Notes: generated from the letters alone by a model not told the origin. Numbered from the stretch's first letter, positions 1 through 8,772 are shown. The stretch is 64,000 nucleotides of DNA from Pedobacter mendelii (GCF_014635725.1 NZ_BMDJ01000009.1:150420-214419), one strand, 5' to 3'. Made by a program: numbers and translations.

Positions 1-2
1 TA

Positions 3-1325
3 AAATCTATAACCAAAAAAGCTTTACTACCAACTTATGATGTTTTTGATGAGTATCGCTATTTCGAGCCCGCCACAATATTTAAGTGCATAGATTTTAA
101 AGGAAAAAAAATTGCTTTAACCATTTGTGAAGACCTCTGGAACATTAACGATAACCCGCTTTATGTTTCCAATCCGATGGATGAGTTGATTAAAGAACAA
201 CCTGATGTTATGATAAATATTGCAGCATCGCCTTTTTCATATACGCATGATGATGAGCGTATAAAGGTACTTTCTGATAATGCCAAAAAGTATCATTTAC
301 CTGTTTTTTATGTAAACCAAGTTGGTGCGCAAACCGAAATTATTTTTGATGGCGGTAGCCTAGTTTTCGATACGGATGGAGCAATGAAAGCAGAAATGAA
401 ATATTTTGAAGAAGATTTGCAGGTTTTCGATTTAACAGAAGTAGAAAATGTTCGCAACAAATATCCCCAGCCAGAAAGGTTAACCGATATCGAACAAATT
501 CACGATGCTTTGATTTTAGGTGTTCAGGATTATTTTAGAAAATCGGGATTCAGCAAAGCTGTTTTGGGTTTATCCGGAGGAATAGATTCTGCCGTAGTTT
601 GTGCTTTGGCTTGTTCAGCTTTAGGGGCAGAAAATGTAATGGCCGTTTTAATGCCTTCTAAATTTTCCTCCGATCATTCTGTGCAGGATGCATTGGATTT
701 GGTTACTAATATTGGTTGTATGCACGAAATTATCCCGATAAAAGATGCTGCAGAAGCTTTTGATAATATGTTGGCACCTGCATTTAAAGGCTTGCCATTT
801 AACTTAACCGAAGAAAACATTCAAGCCAGAATACGTGGAACAATAGTTATGGCAATGAGTAATAAATTCGGCTATATTTTACTCAACACTTCTAACAAAA
901 GCGAATGCGCTGTTGGTTACGGAACTTTATATGGCGATATGTGTGGCGCAATTGGTGTAATTGGCGATGTATATAAAACGCAGGTTTTTCAATTGGCTAA
1001 ATACATCAATAAAGAAAGAGAAATTATTCCGATTAATACAATTGTTAAGCCCCCATCTGCAGAATTAAGACCAGATCAGAAAGATTCCGACTCATTGCCA
1101 GAATACGATATTCTTGATAAAATTTTATATCAGCATATTGAATTAAAACAGGGTTCGGCAGCACTAATTGCAAAAGGTTTTGATGAGACATTGGTGAAAA
1201 GAATTTTGAAAATGGTAAATGTTGCAGAGTTCAAGCGCTACCAAACGCCTCCAATTTTGCGTGTTTCGCCAAAAGCTTTTGGTATGGGTAGAAGGATGCC
1301 AATTGTTGGAAAATACTTGACATAA
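3..1325 (+). CDS. nadE: NAD+ synthase, glutamine-dependent (5' end outside window)
   Basis: The frame is open to the left edge, so the gene begins upstream; 440 residues are visible. The enzyme makes NAD+ from nicotinate adenine dinucleotide, ATP and glutamine-derived ammonia in the cytoplasm. The visible N-terminal part is the end of a nitrilase-type glutaminase domain: YDVFDEYRYFEP near residues 13-24, then ICEDLW with the nucleophilic Cys at about residue 42. The synthetase domain follows with the ATP PP-loop SGGIDS near residues 191-196, and later SNKSE and GDMCGAIGVIGDVYKTQV. An internal ATG at 177 would discard the glutaminase nucleophile and is not the start. No frameshift is seen. Confidence 0.95.
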   Translation, partial: KSITKKALLPTYDVFDEYRYFEPATIFKCIDFKGKKIALTICEDLWNINDNPLYVSNPMDELIKEQPDVMINIAASPFSYTHDDERIKVLSDNAKKYHLPVFYVNQVGAQTEIIFDGGSLVFDTDGAMKAEMKYFEEDLQVFDLTEVENVRNKYPQPERLTDIEQIHDALILGVQDYFRKSGFSKAVLGLSGGIDSAVVCALACSALGAENVMAVLMPSKFSSDHSVQDALDLVTNIGCMHEIIPIKDAAEAFDNMLAPAFKGLPFNLTEENIQARIRGTIVMAMSNKFGYILLNTSNKSECAVGYGTLYGDMCGAIGVIGDVYKTQVFQLAKYINKEREIIPINTIVKPPSAELRPDQKDSDSLPEYDILDKILYQHIELKQGSAALIAKGFDETLVKRILKMVNVAEFKRYQTPPILRVSPKAFGMGRRMPIVGKYLT

Positions 1326-1404
1326 ATCATCAAAAGCATTAATATTATTTCTATATAGTTTATTTTAAGTACTTTACCTTAAATTATTAAGCCTAACGCT
1401 CTAA

Positions 1405-2094
1405 ATGGTTAATTTTTATAAATCCATTCTTACGGTTGAAATGCGTTCGCTAATAGATATGCATGCCCAAAGCTTTAGTAAAATTCCTGGTGTTGTAATT
1501 ATTCATGAAACTTTAAATTGGACTGTTGTTTATATGAGTGAGAGAGGCTTAAATCAACTTGGCATTTCTTTAGAAGAAGTTTGCAATTTAACCAATGCCG
1601 AATATTATTCAAGATTTTTTAATACCGAAGATGCTAAAGATTATGTTCCTAAGATTGGTGCTTTTTTGCATGCAAATAATAAGGAAGATACGCTTAGTTA
1701 CTACCAACAGTTAAAATTCCCTGGGATGGATAACTGGAGATGGCATTTGTCGAGCACTAAAATATTTTTTCGTGATAAGGCTAATATACCTGTCTTATCG
1801 ATTACAGTTTCCATACCTATAGATGCAATGCACCACATGGCAGTAAAGGCCGACAGGCTTTTAGAAGAAAATAATTTTCTAAGAAATAATTATAATAATT
1901 TTTTAAAATTGAGCAAACGTGAAAAAACAATTTTAAAGGAAATTGCTTTAGGAAAAAGCTCAATAGAAATAGCGGCCGAATTACATATTTCTCCAACAAC
2001 TGTAGATACACACAGAAGAAATGTTAGGTATAAACTTGGCACAAAATCGTCTTTCGAAATATCTAAATACGCTAGAGCTTTCGATTTGATTTAA
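1405..2094 (+). CDS. LuxR-type transcriptional regulator with PAS-like sensor region
   Basis: This 229-residue protein has a C-terminal LuxR/FixJ-type helix-turn-helix at about residues 168-225 (LSKREKTILKEIALGKSS, then a second helix around SPTTVDTHRRNV). The first 130 residues (VVIIHETLNWTVVYMSERGLN and following) resemble a PAS fold. A short charged linker (residues 145-165) joins the two. No phospho-acceptor receiver domain is visible, so it probably senses a ligand or redox cue directly. It stands alone, 79 bases after nadE, and converges on the OsmC-like gene. Target genes are unknown. Confidence 0.8.
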   Translation: MVNFYKSILTVEMRSLIDMHAQSFSKIPGVVIIHETLNWTVVYMSERGLNQLGISLEEVCNLTNAEYYSRFFNTEDAKDYVPKIGAFLHANNKEDTLSYYQQLKFPGMDNWRWHLSSTKIFFRDKANIPVLSITVSIPIDAMHHMAVKADRLLEENNFLRNNYNNFLKLSKREKTILKEIALGKSSIEIAAELHISPTTVDTHRRNVRYKLGTKSSFEISKYARAFDLI

Positions 2095-2122
2095 TAAAAT
2101 CGGGAGTAACAATATAGATATC

Positions 2123-2173
2123 ATATAGAGCCTGTCGGAACTCTTCTAAAATTCTTCGACAAGCTCAGGATGA
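2123..2173. repeat. Dispersed inverted repeat, TGTCGAA family, copy 1
   Basis: Imperfect inverted arms AGCCTGTCGGAA (from 2129) and TTCGACAAGCT (from 2156) flank a short AT-rich loop between the convergent LuxR and OsmC genes. Related arms occur near 5328, 11343, 28276 and 35766. The position suggests a bidirectional terminator or mRNA-end hairpin. Confidence 0.7.
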
Positions 2174-2178
2174 AAAAT

Positions 2179-2595
2179 TTATACTAAAGTAGCATCAACA
2201 GAAATTGTTGTATCTAATAATTTAGAGATTGGGCAATTTTTTTCTGCATCAGCAACCAATTCATCAAATTTTTCTTTTGATAAACCTGGAACTGTGGCTG
2301 TTAAAGTTAAATGTGATTCGGTGATTTTACCTTGTGCCGGATCTAAGTTAATTACACATTTAGTTTCTAAGTTTTCAGCTGTGAAACCTGCTTCATCAAT
2401 TTTAAAAGATAGCGCCATGGTAAAACAACCAGCATGTGCAGCAGCAACTAACTCCTCCGGATTTGTACCTACGCCCTCAGCAAAGCGTGAACCGAATGAG
2501 TATTGAGTGTTATTTAATGTTGTACTTTGGGTAGTTAAATTTCCTTTACCTTCTTTACCTGATCCTTGCCATACGGCTGTTGCATTTCTTTTCAT
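2179..2595 (-). CDS. OsmC/Ohr-family peroxide-reducing protein
   Basis: This 138-residue protein is the usual length for OsmC-type thiol peroxidases, which reduce organic hydroperoxides in the cytoplasm. The two redox cysteines are visible: Cys57 in AAAHAGCFTM and Cys121 in KNCPISK. The conserved stretch FAEGVGTNPEELVAAAH is also present. It looks closer to OsmC than to Ohr, but sequence alone does not fix the substrate. It is monocistronic, with convergent LuxR downstream and lspA behind it. Confidence 0.9.
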   Translation of the reverse strand: MKRNATAVWQGSGKEGKGNLTTQSTTLNNTQYSFGSRFAEGVGTNPEELVAAAHAGCFTMALSFKIDEAGFTAENLETKCVINLDPAQGKITESHLTLTATVPGLSKEKFDELVADAEKNCPISKLLDTTISVDATLV

Positions 2596-2702
2596 TTGAA
2601 TTTTATTTTGAGTTATTTTAGATTTCTAACAAATAAAGATAATTATATGTTTGTTTATTAACTGCAACTATAATATTAAGAATTTGTGATGTGTTGGAAA
2701 AT

Positions 2703-3224
2703 TTATTCAATTTCTGGTTCAATAATTTTGCGTTGATTAAACTTGCTTTTTATAGATTGAACCAATAAAATGCCTACTCCAATCATTATGGAAATATCAG
2801 CAAAATTGAAAACACCTGTTTCGAAAACATAAAAATCTATGTGCATAAAATCTGTTACTGAGCCATGAACAATTCTATCGTAAAGATTTCCGATTCCACC
2901 ACCAATCAGAAAACACAAAGCAATTTGCATGCTTTGAGGTAAATTTGGTTTGGAAAAAAGAAAGTACAATCCGTAGCCTAAAAATAATATTGGCAAACCC
3001 ATTAAAAAAATCAATCGGAGTATATATGGCATTTGATCGCCAAGACTTAAAAAAGCACCGCTATTTTCTACTTTTGTTAATGTAAATCTGTCTTTTACGA
3101 TACTGATGTGCTCATATTCACTAATTTTATTACGAACAATATTTTTAGATACCTGGTCGCAGCCAATATTTAGCAGTAAAAAGAAGATAAGGAAAATTAT
3201 CCTGAAGGAGTGTTTGGAATTCAT
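2703..3224 (-). CDS. lspA: Lipoprotein signal peptidase (signal peptidase II)
   Basis: A 173-residue inner-membrane aspartyl protease that removes signal peptides from diacylglyceryl-prolipoproteins. The pattern has four hydrophobic segments. The conserved motifs are DQVSK (residues 23-27), ENSGAFLSLGD (53-63), the first catalytic Asp116 in NLYDR, and the second, Asp143, in FNFADI. It lies 6 bases downstream of the DinB gene, which overlaps lnt, so lnt, DinB and lspA probably form one transcript. That places the second and third steps of lipoprotein maturation together. Confidence 0.95.
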   Translation of the reverse strand: MNSKHSFRIIFLIFFLLLNIGCDQVSKNIVRNKISEYEHISIVKDRFTLTKVENSGAFLSLGDQMPYILRLIFLMGLPILFLGYGLYFLFSKPNLPQSMQIALCFLIGGGIGNLYDRIVHGSVTDFMHIDFYVFETGVFNFADISIMIGVGILLVQSIKSKFNQRKIIEPEIE

Positions 3225-3230
3225 ATTAAC

Positions 3231-3701
3231 TTAACGTAAAATATCAGCATCAACAGGTGTATAACCTAAGTGCCTGCTTAAAGACATAATTTGCCCTTTG
3301 TGATGAAATTCATGTGTAATTACATGCGTAAATAATTTTAACGGACTTAAGCCGATTAGCTGTCCGTTTCTGTTAATTTCTAATTCAATTTGATAGTCAT
3401 TTCCAAAGGATTCAAAGAATTCGTTTAAATATAAATTAACCAAATCAAAATAGATTATACAATCGTTGAGGTTTTTATAATCTTCAAATGGCTTATAATT
3501 TATACTCTTTTTTAATGCCCTTTCTCCAATCCAGGATGAATATGTATCGCAAATATGAACAAGTAAATTACGAACTGAACCTCTGCCAAAAGTGCTATTC
3601 TCTTTTAAAAAATCTTCTTCTGCTATAGTTTTAATATAGTCCAGAATTTTTTTTCTGGATGATAAGACTAAATTATATTGTTGGGCGAGTAGATCTATCA
3701 T
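3231..3701 (-). CDS. DinB-family (four-helix, metal-binding) protein
   Basis: This 156-residue protein has the DinB/YfiT four-helix signature: His49 in the LLVHICDTYSSW helix, and His130, His133 and His134 in the HVITHEFHHKGQ helix, forming a three-histidine metal site. Relatives are thiol transferases or proteins of unknown function; no substrate can be named here. Its start overlaps the end of lnt by 29 bases, and lspA follows after 6 bases, suggesting translational coupling. It does not resemble known lipoprotein-pathway enzymes. Confidence 0.82.
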   Translation of the reverse strand: MIDLLAQQYNLVLSSRKKILDYIKTIAEEDFLKENSTFGRGSVRNLLVHICDTYSSWIGERALKKSINYKPFEDYKNLNDCIIYFDLVNLYLNEFFESFGNDYQIELEINRNGQLIGLSPLKLFTHVITHEFHHKGQIMSLSRHLGYTPVDADILR

Positions 3702-5313
3702 TTTTTACCCATTTTTTGTAAGGAATTATCAACGCCAATAATATAGCTAATACACTTAAAACTTTGGCAATTACATCACCAGCTTTAACATAAAAAGTTA
3801 TCTCATCATTTAAGTTAATATCAGCTTTGATAGCGGTTCTTGTCCACCATTTTGTTTTTTGCGTTACATCGCCACGTTGATTTATGAAACATGAAATACC
3901 CGTATTTGCAGAACGTGCTATATCGCGATGCGTTTCTATCGCCCTTAACTTTGCATACATTTCGTGTTGATCTTTACCAGATGTATTTCCCCACCAACCG
4001 TCGTTGGTAATAATGGCTATAAATTGTGCGCCATCTTTAACTTGTTTACCAATCCAATCGCCCCACAAACTTTCATAACAAACTACAGGGGCAGCTCCGA
4101 TTCCACTTTGCGCATACAAAACACTTGGTTTATCCTGCCAACCCCAACCGCCAACACTTCCGCCAAGCTCAGAAAATACGCCATCCATAAAAGAAAATAC
4201 TGCAGGGAAAGGCATCTTTTCTGCTCCGGGAACTAATTTTGATTTATGATAAAACTGAACGTTTGCAGAATTTTCGACTTGCATAGCAGAGTTGAAATTA
4301 TCATAATAGAATCCAAGATCGGGTCGGAATTTTGCTGAAATAGTTCTTTTATCGGGATATGTTTTTACACTTTCTATACCCGTAATTAAAGTTCCGTTTT
4401 TGTATTTGCTAAGAAAATCCTGAAGAGTCAAAAAGTCTGGATTGCTGCGGATTCTATCTTCATCTGCATAATTTGGAATTGCGGTTTCCGGCCAAATGAA
4501 ATATTCGGTGTTGGTTTGGCCGATAGAATCCGATAGATGGGTTAAAATTTTTATTTGTTCTGCGGCTGGGATTGCCTCCAGTTTTAAATAAGGATCTATA
4601 TTGGGTTGTACAACAACTACATTACTTGGTGTTCCTTGTTCTGTGGCATTAAAATATTTCGTCAATGAAATTCCAATGGGAATCAGTACAAATAAGCCCC
4701 AAATTCCTAATGCTTTGAATTTTAAATAACCCGTTTGTAATTTAAGTTTTTTATAAGCTTCGAAAGCCAAAATATTACTTATTAATATCCAAAGCGAGCC
4801 GCCATAAACGCCTGTATAATCGTACCATTGTGCCAACTGATGCATTCCTGCTAAGCCGTTCCCTAATGTCATCCAGGGAAAGGCTAGATCCCAAGTTTGT
4901 TGCAAATATTCTAAAGCAATGTAAAAAGAAATTAACCCTAAGTATGCAGTAGTTTTGTTTGTGTGTTTATTTAGTCGATAAAATAACCAAAAGGCGAAAG
5001 TCATTAAAGAAGCGCCTAACCCATAAGGGATTAACGAAACAGGTATAGCGACAAATGTTCCGTTATAAGAACTTATTGCATTATAAACCCAATATGTTGA
5101 TGCTGTGTTCCAAATAAGGAATGTTAAACCTGCAGTTAAGAAAATACGTTTACCTGATTTTTTATTTTCGCTACTCGAAATATTTTCAAGGGCTATAAAT
5201 AACGGAACTAATGCAACTAATAACAATGGCGTTGTAAACGGCATTGGCGGCCATGCTAGCCAAAGTAGAAATGCGCTTAATAAGGCGAGGGAGTAAGTTT
5301 TTTTCGATTTCAT
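3673..5313 (-). CDS. lnt: Apolipoprotein N-acyltransferase
   Basis: A 546-residue integral membrane enzyme that N-acylates the lipid-modified cysteine of lipoproteins. The N-terminal ~215 residues form several membrane helices. The periplasmic nitrilase-type domain starts near NVVVVQPNIDPYLK (231-244). The catalytic triad is visible: Glu276 in WPETAIP, Lys357 in YHKSKLVPG, and Cys412 in VCYESLWGD. A last hydrophobic helix lies at 523-537. It heads a probable lnt-DinB-lspA unit. A repeat hairpin (5328-5380) separates it from the upstream PH/SHOCT gene. Confidence 0.94.
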   Translation of the reverse strand: MKSKKTYSLALLSAFLLWLAWPPMPFTTPLLLVALVPLFIALENISSSENKKSGKRIFLTAGLTFLIWNTASTYWVYNAISSYNGTFVAIPVSLIPYGLGASLMTFAFWLFYRLNKHTNKTTAYLGLISFYIALEYLQQTWDLAFPWMTLGNGLAGMHQLAQWYDYTGVYGGSLWILISNILAFEAYKKLKLQTGYLKFKALGIWGLFVLIPIGISLTKYFNATEQGTPSNVVVVQPNIDPYLKLEAIPAAEQIKILTHLSDSIGQTNTEYFIWPETAIPNYADEDRIRSNPDFLTLQDFLSKYKNGTLITGIESVKTYPDKRTISAKFRPDLGFYYDNFNSAMQVENSANVQFYHKSKLVPGAEKMPFPAVFSFMDGVFSELGGSVGGWGWQDKPSVLYAQSGIGAAPVVCYESLWGDWIGKQVKDGAQFIAIITNDGWWGNTSGKDQHEMYAKLRAIETHRDIARSANTGISCFINQRGDVTQKTKWWTRTAIKADINLNDEITFYVKAGDVIAKVLSVLAILLALIIPYKKWVKNDRSTRPTI

Positions 5314-5327
5314 TTTTAAGGAGATTT

Positions 5328-5380
5328 GTCATTTTGAGCTTGCCGAAGAACACTAAGCGTTTCGACAAGCTCAACATGAC
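5328..5380. repeat. Dispersed inverted repeat, TGTCGAA family, copy 2
   Basis: The best-preserved copy. The left arm GTCATTTTGAGCTTGCCGAA (5328-5347) pairs with the right arm TTCGACAAGCTCAACATGAC (5361-5380) at 18 of 20 positions. It sits between the PH/SHOCT gene and lnt on the same strand and could attenuate read-through or stabilise the upstream mRNA 3' end. Confidence 0.8.
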
Positions 5381-5389
5381 AATCGAATA

Positions 5390-6043
5390 TTAAAAGCTAT
5401 CTAAAATATTCGCTTTTTTGGCTTCATATTCTTCTTGCGTAATTAAATGTTTATCGTACAATGTTTTTAGTTTACGTAGCTTTAATGTTGTTTCATCTTC
5501 AGGTTCCTCTATAACTTCTGCTATTTGAAATGGTTCAGGTTCTTCAGCCTTAGTGGCCTCTGTTGGAATAACATCAACAAAAGCTTGTGGAGCAGTATTT
5601 GTTGTTGAAGCCATCGCCCGGTTTTCTTCCAGTTTTTGTTGATGCAATAATTCCTTATACGCTTCTAACTGTTGGTTAGCTGCCTGATGCAATTTTCTTG
5701 CCTGCACTTTAGGAATAAATTCGGTTACAATATTTTCTCCATGCTGCGGAACGCAAATAAATTTAGAACCAAATAATTCTTCCTTAAATGAAATTTCCTT
5801 AACACTTTTCCATGAAATGTCTTTAAAATTCATAGTTAAACCTAGGTTGCCGGGTTCACAATAAAAAATTCTCTTGTTTGTAATGGCAATGCTATCAGGT
5901 AACAAGTTTACGGCAGGTTTTTTTTGTACACCAAGGTATAAAATTTCTTCTCCAGTGGTTAAAAGGTCATTTAATTTTCCAATAACTTTTTCAACCGCTT
6001 TTGGGTCTTGTTCGTCACTTAAAAATCTATCTATGCTAATCAT
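5390..6043 (-). CDS. PH-like domain protein with C-terminal SHOCT motif
   Basis: A soluble 217-residue protein. Residues 25-125 (TTGEEILYLGVQKKP, then IAITNKRIFYCEPG) match the bacterial pleckstrin-homology-like fold seen in YokE/bPH proteins. A charged linker of about 60 residues follows. The last 30 residues (KLRKLKTLYDKHLITQEEYE) are a typical SHOCT short C-terminal motif, which often accompanies oligomerisation or membrane-associated modules. It lies 38 bases downstream of rsmI on the same strand and is probably cotranscribed with it. The cellular role is unknown. Confidence 0.75.
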   Translation of the reverse strand: MISIDRFLSDEQDPKAVEKVIGKLNDLLTTGEEILYLGVQKKPAVNLLPDSIAITNKRIFYCEPGNLGLTMNFKDISWKSVKEISFKEELFGSKFICVPQHGENIVTEFIPKVQARKLHQAANQQLEAYKELLHQQKLEENRAMASTTNTAPQAFVDVIPTEATKAEEPEPFQIAEVIEEPEDETTLKLRKLKTLYDKHLITQEEYEAKKANILDSF

Positions 6044-6081
6044 AATGTTGTTTAAAATTGATTGTTGTTAATTGATTGATG

Positions 6082-6810
6082 TTAATCTTCAGGGCTTTCA
6101 TATTTATCTTTGTTCTTTACTCTTTTATCCTTGCTCATCTCTTTACCTGCAATGCAAATTACAAATTCTCCTTTTAAAGTATTGTGTTCAAAATGTGATT
6201 TTATTTCCACCAAAGTTCCGCGTACAGTTTCTTCAAACATTTTGGTTAACTCCCTACTTACTGATGCTTGCCTGTCTTCACCTAAGTATTGTGCAAATTC
6301 TTCTAAGGTTTTCAGTAAACGATGCGGACTCTCATAAAGTATAATGGTACGATCTTCTTCAGCAAGCTTTTTAAATTTTGTTTGTCGCCCTTTTTTAACC
6401 GGTAGAAATCCTTCAAAGCAAAAAGCATCGGCTGGTAAACCAGAATTTACAAGTGCCGGAACAAATGCTGTTGCACCTGGCAAACACTCTACCGGAATTT
6501 CATTTTTTATCGCTTCACGTACCAGGAAAAAACCTGGGTCGGAAATTGCCGGAGTGCCTGCATCAGAAATTAAGGCAATTTTTTGTCCTTCATTTAAGAA
6601 TTTAATAATCTCCGAAGTTGCCTTGTGTTCATTATGTTGATGATGTGAAAACACCTTTTTATCGATACCAAAATGTTTAAGCATTGGTGCACTTGTTCGA
6701 GTATCTTCGGCTAAAATTAAATCACACTCCTTTAAAATGCGTATGGCCCTAAAGGTCATATCTTCTAAATTGCCTATCGGGGTTGGCACGAGAAATAGTT
6801 TTCCATCCAT
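6082..6810 (-). CDS. rsmI: 16S rRNA (cytidine1402-2'-O)-methyltransferase
   Basis: RsmI uses SAM to 2'-O-methylate C1402 in the ribosomal P site. The tetrapyrrole-methylase fold is clear: VPTPIGNLEDMTFRAIRIL at the N-terminus, AEDTRTS, then SDAGTPAISDPG and LPGATAFVPALVNSGLP. I start the gene at 6810. An upstream in-frame ATG at 6825 would add five residues that lie inside a heptanucleotide repeat. About 242 residues result, near the usual family length. It is divergent from serS. Confidence 0.93.
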   Translation of the reverse strand: MDGKLFLVPTPIGNLEDMTFRAIRILKECDLILAEDTRTSAPMLKHFGIDKKVFSHHQHNEHKATSEIIKFLNEGQKIALISDAGTPAISDPGFFLVREAIKNEIPVECLPGATAFVPALVNSGLPADAFCFEGFLPVKKGRQTKFKKLAEEDRTIILYESPHRLLKTLEEFAQYLGEDRQASVSRELTKMFEETVRGTLVEIKSHFEHNTLKGEFVICIAGKEMSKDKRVKNKDKYESPED

Positions 6811-6853
6811 AGTATCAAGTATCAAGTATCAAGTAACAAGTATCAAGTATCAA
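6811..6853. repeat. Heptanucleotide tandem repeat (AGTATCA)n
   Basis: About six copies of AGTATCA, one changed to AGTAACA, run from directly before the rsmI start codon. AACTG(A/C)AA-type repeats follow up to about 6892. They fill the divergent rsmI/serS spacer just upstream of the serS -7 box. Confidence 0.85.
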
Positions 6854-6899
6854 GATATGCATGATTGAAAACTGCAAACTGAAAACTGAAAACTCTTTC

Positions 6900-6907
6900 T
6901 ATCTTTG
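6900..6907 (+). promoter_or_regulatory. Bacteroidota -7 box for serS
   Basis: TATCTTTG matches the TAnnTTTG consensus 15 bases before the serS ATG. No TTTG-type -33 element is seen at the usual spacing; that region is repeat-derived. Confidence 0.5.
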
Positions 6908-6922
6908 TGAAAAAAATAAATA

Positions 6923-8194
6923 ATGCTGCAAGTTAACTATATCCGCGAAAATAGAGAGAAAGTTTTAGAACGTTTAAGTGTACGTAACTTTAAACAACCA
7001 GAGTTGGTTGATGAAATCATCAAGATTGATGAAGAACGCCGCTCAACTCAAACTTCGCTTGATAGTATTTCTGCAGAAGCAAATGCAGCCGCTAAGCAAG
7101 TTGGCGATTTAATGCGGGCTGGAAAAAAAGAAGAAGCTGAAGCCATTAAAGCAAGAACTACCACTTACAAGGAAAACATAAAAAACCTTACCGAAAAGCT
7201 AAGTGAACTAGAAAATACTCAGTTTAATTTGGTGGTTCAGTTGCCAAATTTACCATACAATTTAGTGCCTAAAGGTTCTACCGCCGAAGAAAACGAAGTT
7301 GTTTATTTACATGGCAAGCCAGCAGAATTACCAACTAAGGCCTTGCCGCACTGGGAATTAGCAGCAAAGTATGATATTATCGATTTTGAATTGGGTGTTA
7401 AAATAACAGGTGCGGGTTTCCCGGTGTATAAAGGAAAAGGAGCAAGGCTGCAACGTGCTTTAATAAATTTCTTTTTAGATCATGCAACTGCTGCGGGTTA
7501 TAAAGAAATGCAGGTTCCACATTTGGTAAATGCAGCATCAGGTTTTGGTACAGGCCAGTTGCCAGATAAAGAAGGGCAAATGTACCACTCAACAGTTGAT
7601 GATTTGTATTTAATCCCAACTGCAGAAGTACCCGTAACTAATCTGTATCGCGATGTAATTGTGAAAGAAGAAGACCTGCCAATAAAAAATACAGCTTATA
7701 CACCTTGTTTTCGTAGAGAAGCCGGTTCTTACGGTGCTCATGTTCGTGGTTTAAACCGTTTACATCAATTTGATAAAGTTGAAGTTGTTCAAATTACGCA
7801 TCCTGATAAATCATACGAAACGCTTGAAGAGATGAGCAAATACGTTCAATCTTTATTGCAGGAACTTGGTTTGCATTACCGCGTTTTGCGTTTATGTGGT
7901 GGTGATATGGGCTTTACTTCAGCCATGACCTATGATATGGAAGTATGGAGTGCAGCACAGGAACGCTGGTTGGAAGTATCTTCTGTATCTAATTTCGAAA
8001 CCTATCAGGCAAATCGATTGAAACTTCGTTTTAAAGGTAAAGAAGGTAAAGCCCAACTGGCTCACACATTAAATGGAAGTGCATTAGCTTTGCCGCGTAT
8101 TGTAGCTTCTATTTTGGAAAACTATCAAACAGAAAATGGAATTAAAATTCCTGAGGTTTTGGTAAAATATACTGGTTTTGATATGATTGATTAG
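6923..8194 (+). CDS. serS: Seryl-tRNA synthetase
   Basis: A 423-residue class II aminoacyl-tRNA synthetase that charges tRNA-Ser. The N-terminal ~110 residues are the two-helix tRNA-binding arm (coiled coil around residues 30-100). The catalytic core shows the motif 2 region CFRREAGSYGAHVRGLNR with HQFDKVE after it, and motif 3 NGSALALPRIVASILENYQ near the C-terminus. Length and order are standard. The start is the first ATG after a good -7 box. A strong GNRA-loop terminator lies about 100 bases downstream. Confidence 0.97.
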   Translation: MLQVNYIRENREKVLERLSVRNFKQPELVDEIIKIDEERRSTQTSLDSISAEANAAAKQVGDLMRAGKKEEAEAIKARTTTYKENIKNLTEKLSELENTQFNLVVQLPNLPYNLVPKGSTAEENEVVYLHGKPAELPTKALPHWELAAKYDIIDFELGVKITGAGFPVYKGKGARLQRALINFFLDHATAAGYKEMQVPHLVNAASGFGTGQLPDKEGQMYHSTVDDLYLIPTAEVPVTNLYRDVIVKEEDLPIKNTAYTPCFRREAGSYGAHVRGLNRLHQFDKVEVVQITHPDKSYETLEEMSKYVQSLLQELGLHYRVLRLCGGDMGFTSAMTYDMEVWSAAQERWLEVSSVSNFETYQANRLKLRFKGKEGKAQLAHTLNGSALALPRIVASILENYQTENGIKIPEVLVKYTGFDMID

Positions 8195-8296
8195 ACCTCA
8201 GCCTTTAAAAGCCAGAAATTATTTTAAGTTAGTGCATTCTTTTCCTTAAAGAGAGGGAAACGAAAGATAGTGGGTTTAGACCAATATCAACACAAA

Positions 8297-8330
8297 AAAA
8301 GCTTTGCAGCGATGCAAAGCTTTTCATTTT
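8297..8330. terminator. Intrinsic terminator between serS and the convergent small membrane protein gene
   Basis: A perfect 12-bp stem, AAAAGCTTTGCA/TGCAAAGCTTTT, closed by a GCGA (GNRA) tetraloop. It has A-rich and T-rich flanks on both sides, so it can work in both directions. Confidence 0.85.
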
Positions 8331-8362
8331 TATAGATAGGTGTATTTTGAATACTTTGTCGA

Positions 8363-8674
8363 TTACAAAATCAAAATTAATAATAAAATGATAATGATAA
8401 TTGCACCTACAGAAAGATAAACACCACCAGAAACTGCACGAGCCTGACCTTTTAATTCTCTTAATTCGCTACGTAAAGCTTTACGTTCTGCTTTAGTTAA
8501 GTTAGATTTATCCATGTCTCTGATTTCTTCAACACGAGTTTTAATCTTTTCTAACTTTAAAGATTGTTCAGTAGTTAATTCTGTTGGGTTTTTAGCTTTT
8601 TCAGCAGCTTGTACTGTGTTAAAACTAACTCCTAAACTAAAAATAAGAGCTAAAGTGTAAATAAATTTTTTCAT
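8363..8674 (-). CDS. Small exported protein with C-terminal membrane anchor
   Basis: A 103-residue protein with three parts: an N-terminal signal peptide (residues 1-24, ending VQAAEKA), a charged helical middle rich in Lys/Glu/Arg (25-80), and a strongly hydrophobic C-terminal helix of Ile/Leu (about 85-103). Proteins of this layout are common in Bacteroidota and are thought to sit in the cell envelope; function is unknown. It is monocistronic, faces serS convergently, and has its own upstream spacer. Confidence 0.65.
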   Translation of the reverse strand: MKKFIYTLALIFSLGVSFNTVQAAEKAKNPTELTTEQSLKLEKIKTRVEEIRDMDKSNLTKAERKALRSELRELKGQARAVSGGVYLSVGAIIIIILLLILIL

Positions 8675-8711
8675 AATATTTAATTTTTTTAGTGTTTAAT
8701 CTCTGTTTAAC

Positions 8712-8743
8712 AAAAAACCTACCAAAATGTTCCGGTAGGTTTT
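8712..8743 (-). terminator. Intrinsic terminator for the SIMPL-domain gene
   Basis: A 10-bp perfect stem, AAAACCTACC (8714-8723)/GGTAGGTTTT (8734-8743), with a 10-base loop. On the minus strand it ends in a T run, 30 bases after the SIMPL stop codon. Confidence 0.8.
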
Positions 8744-8772
8744 AAAAAGCATTAAACTAAATGTTAAATAGG

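Noticed and set aside
1817..2011. Minus-strand frame within the LuxR gene
   Set aside because: It is an antisense shadow with no start context or domain.
6811..6892. Tandem repeats as a CRISPR array
   Set aside because: Units are 7-8 bases without spacers, and no cas genes are present; this is a simple-sequence tract.
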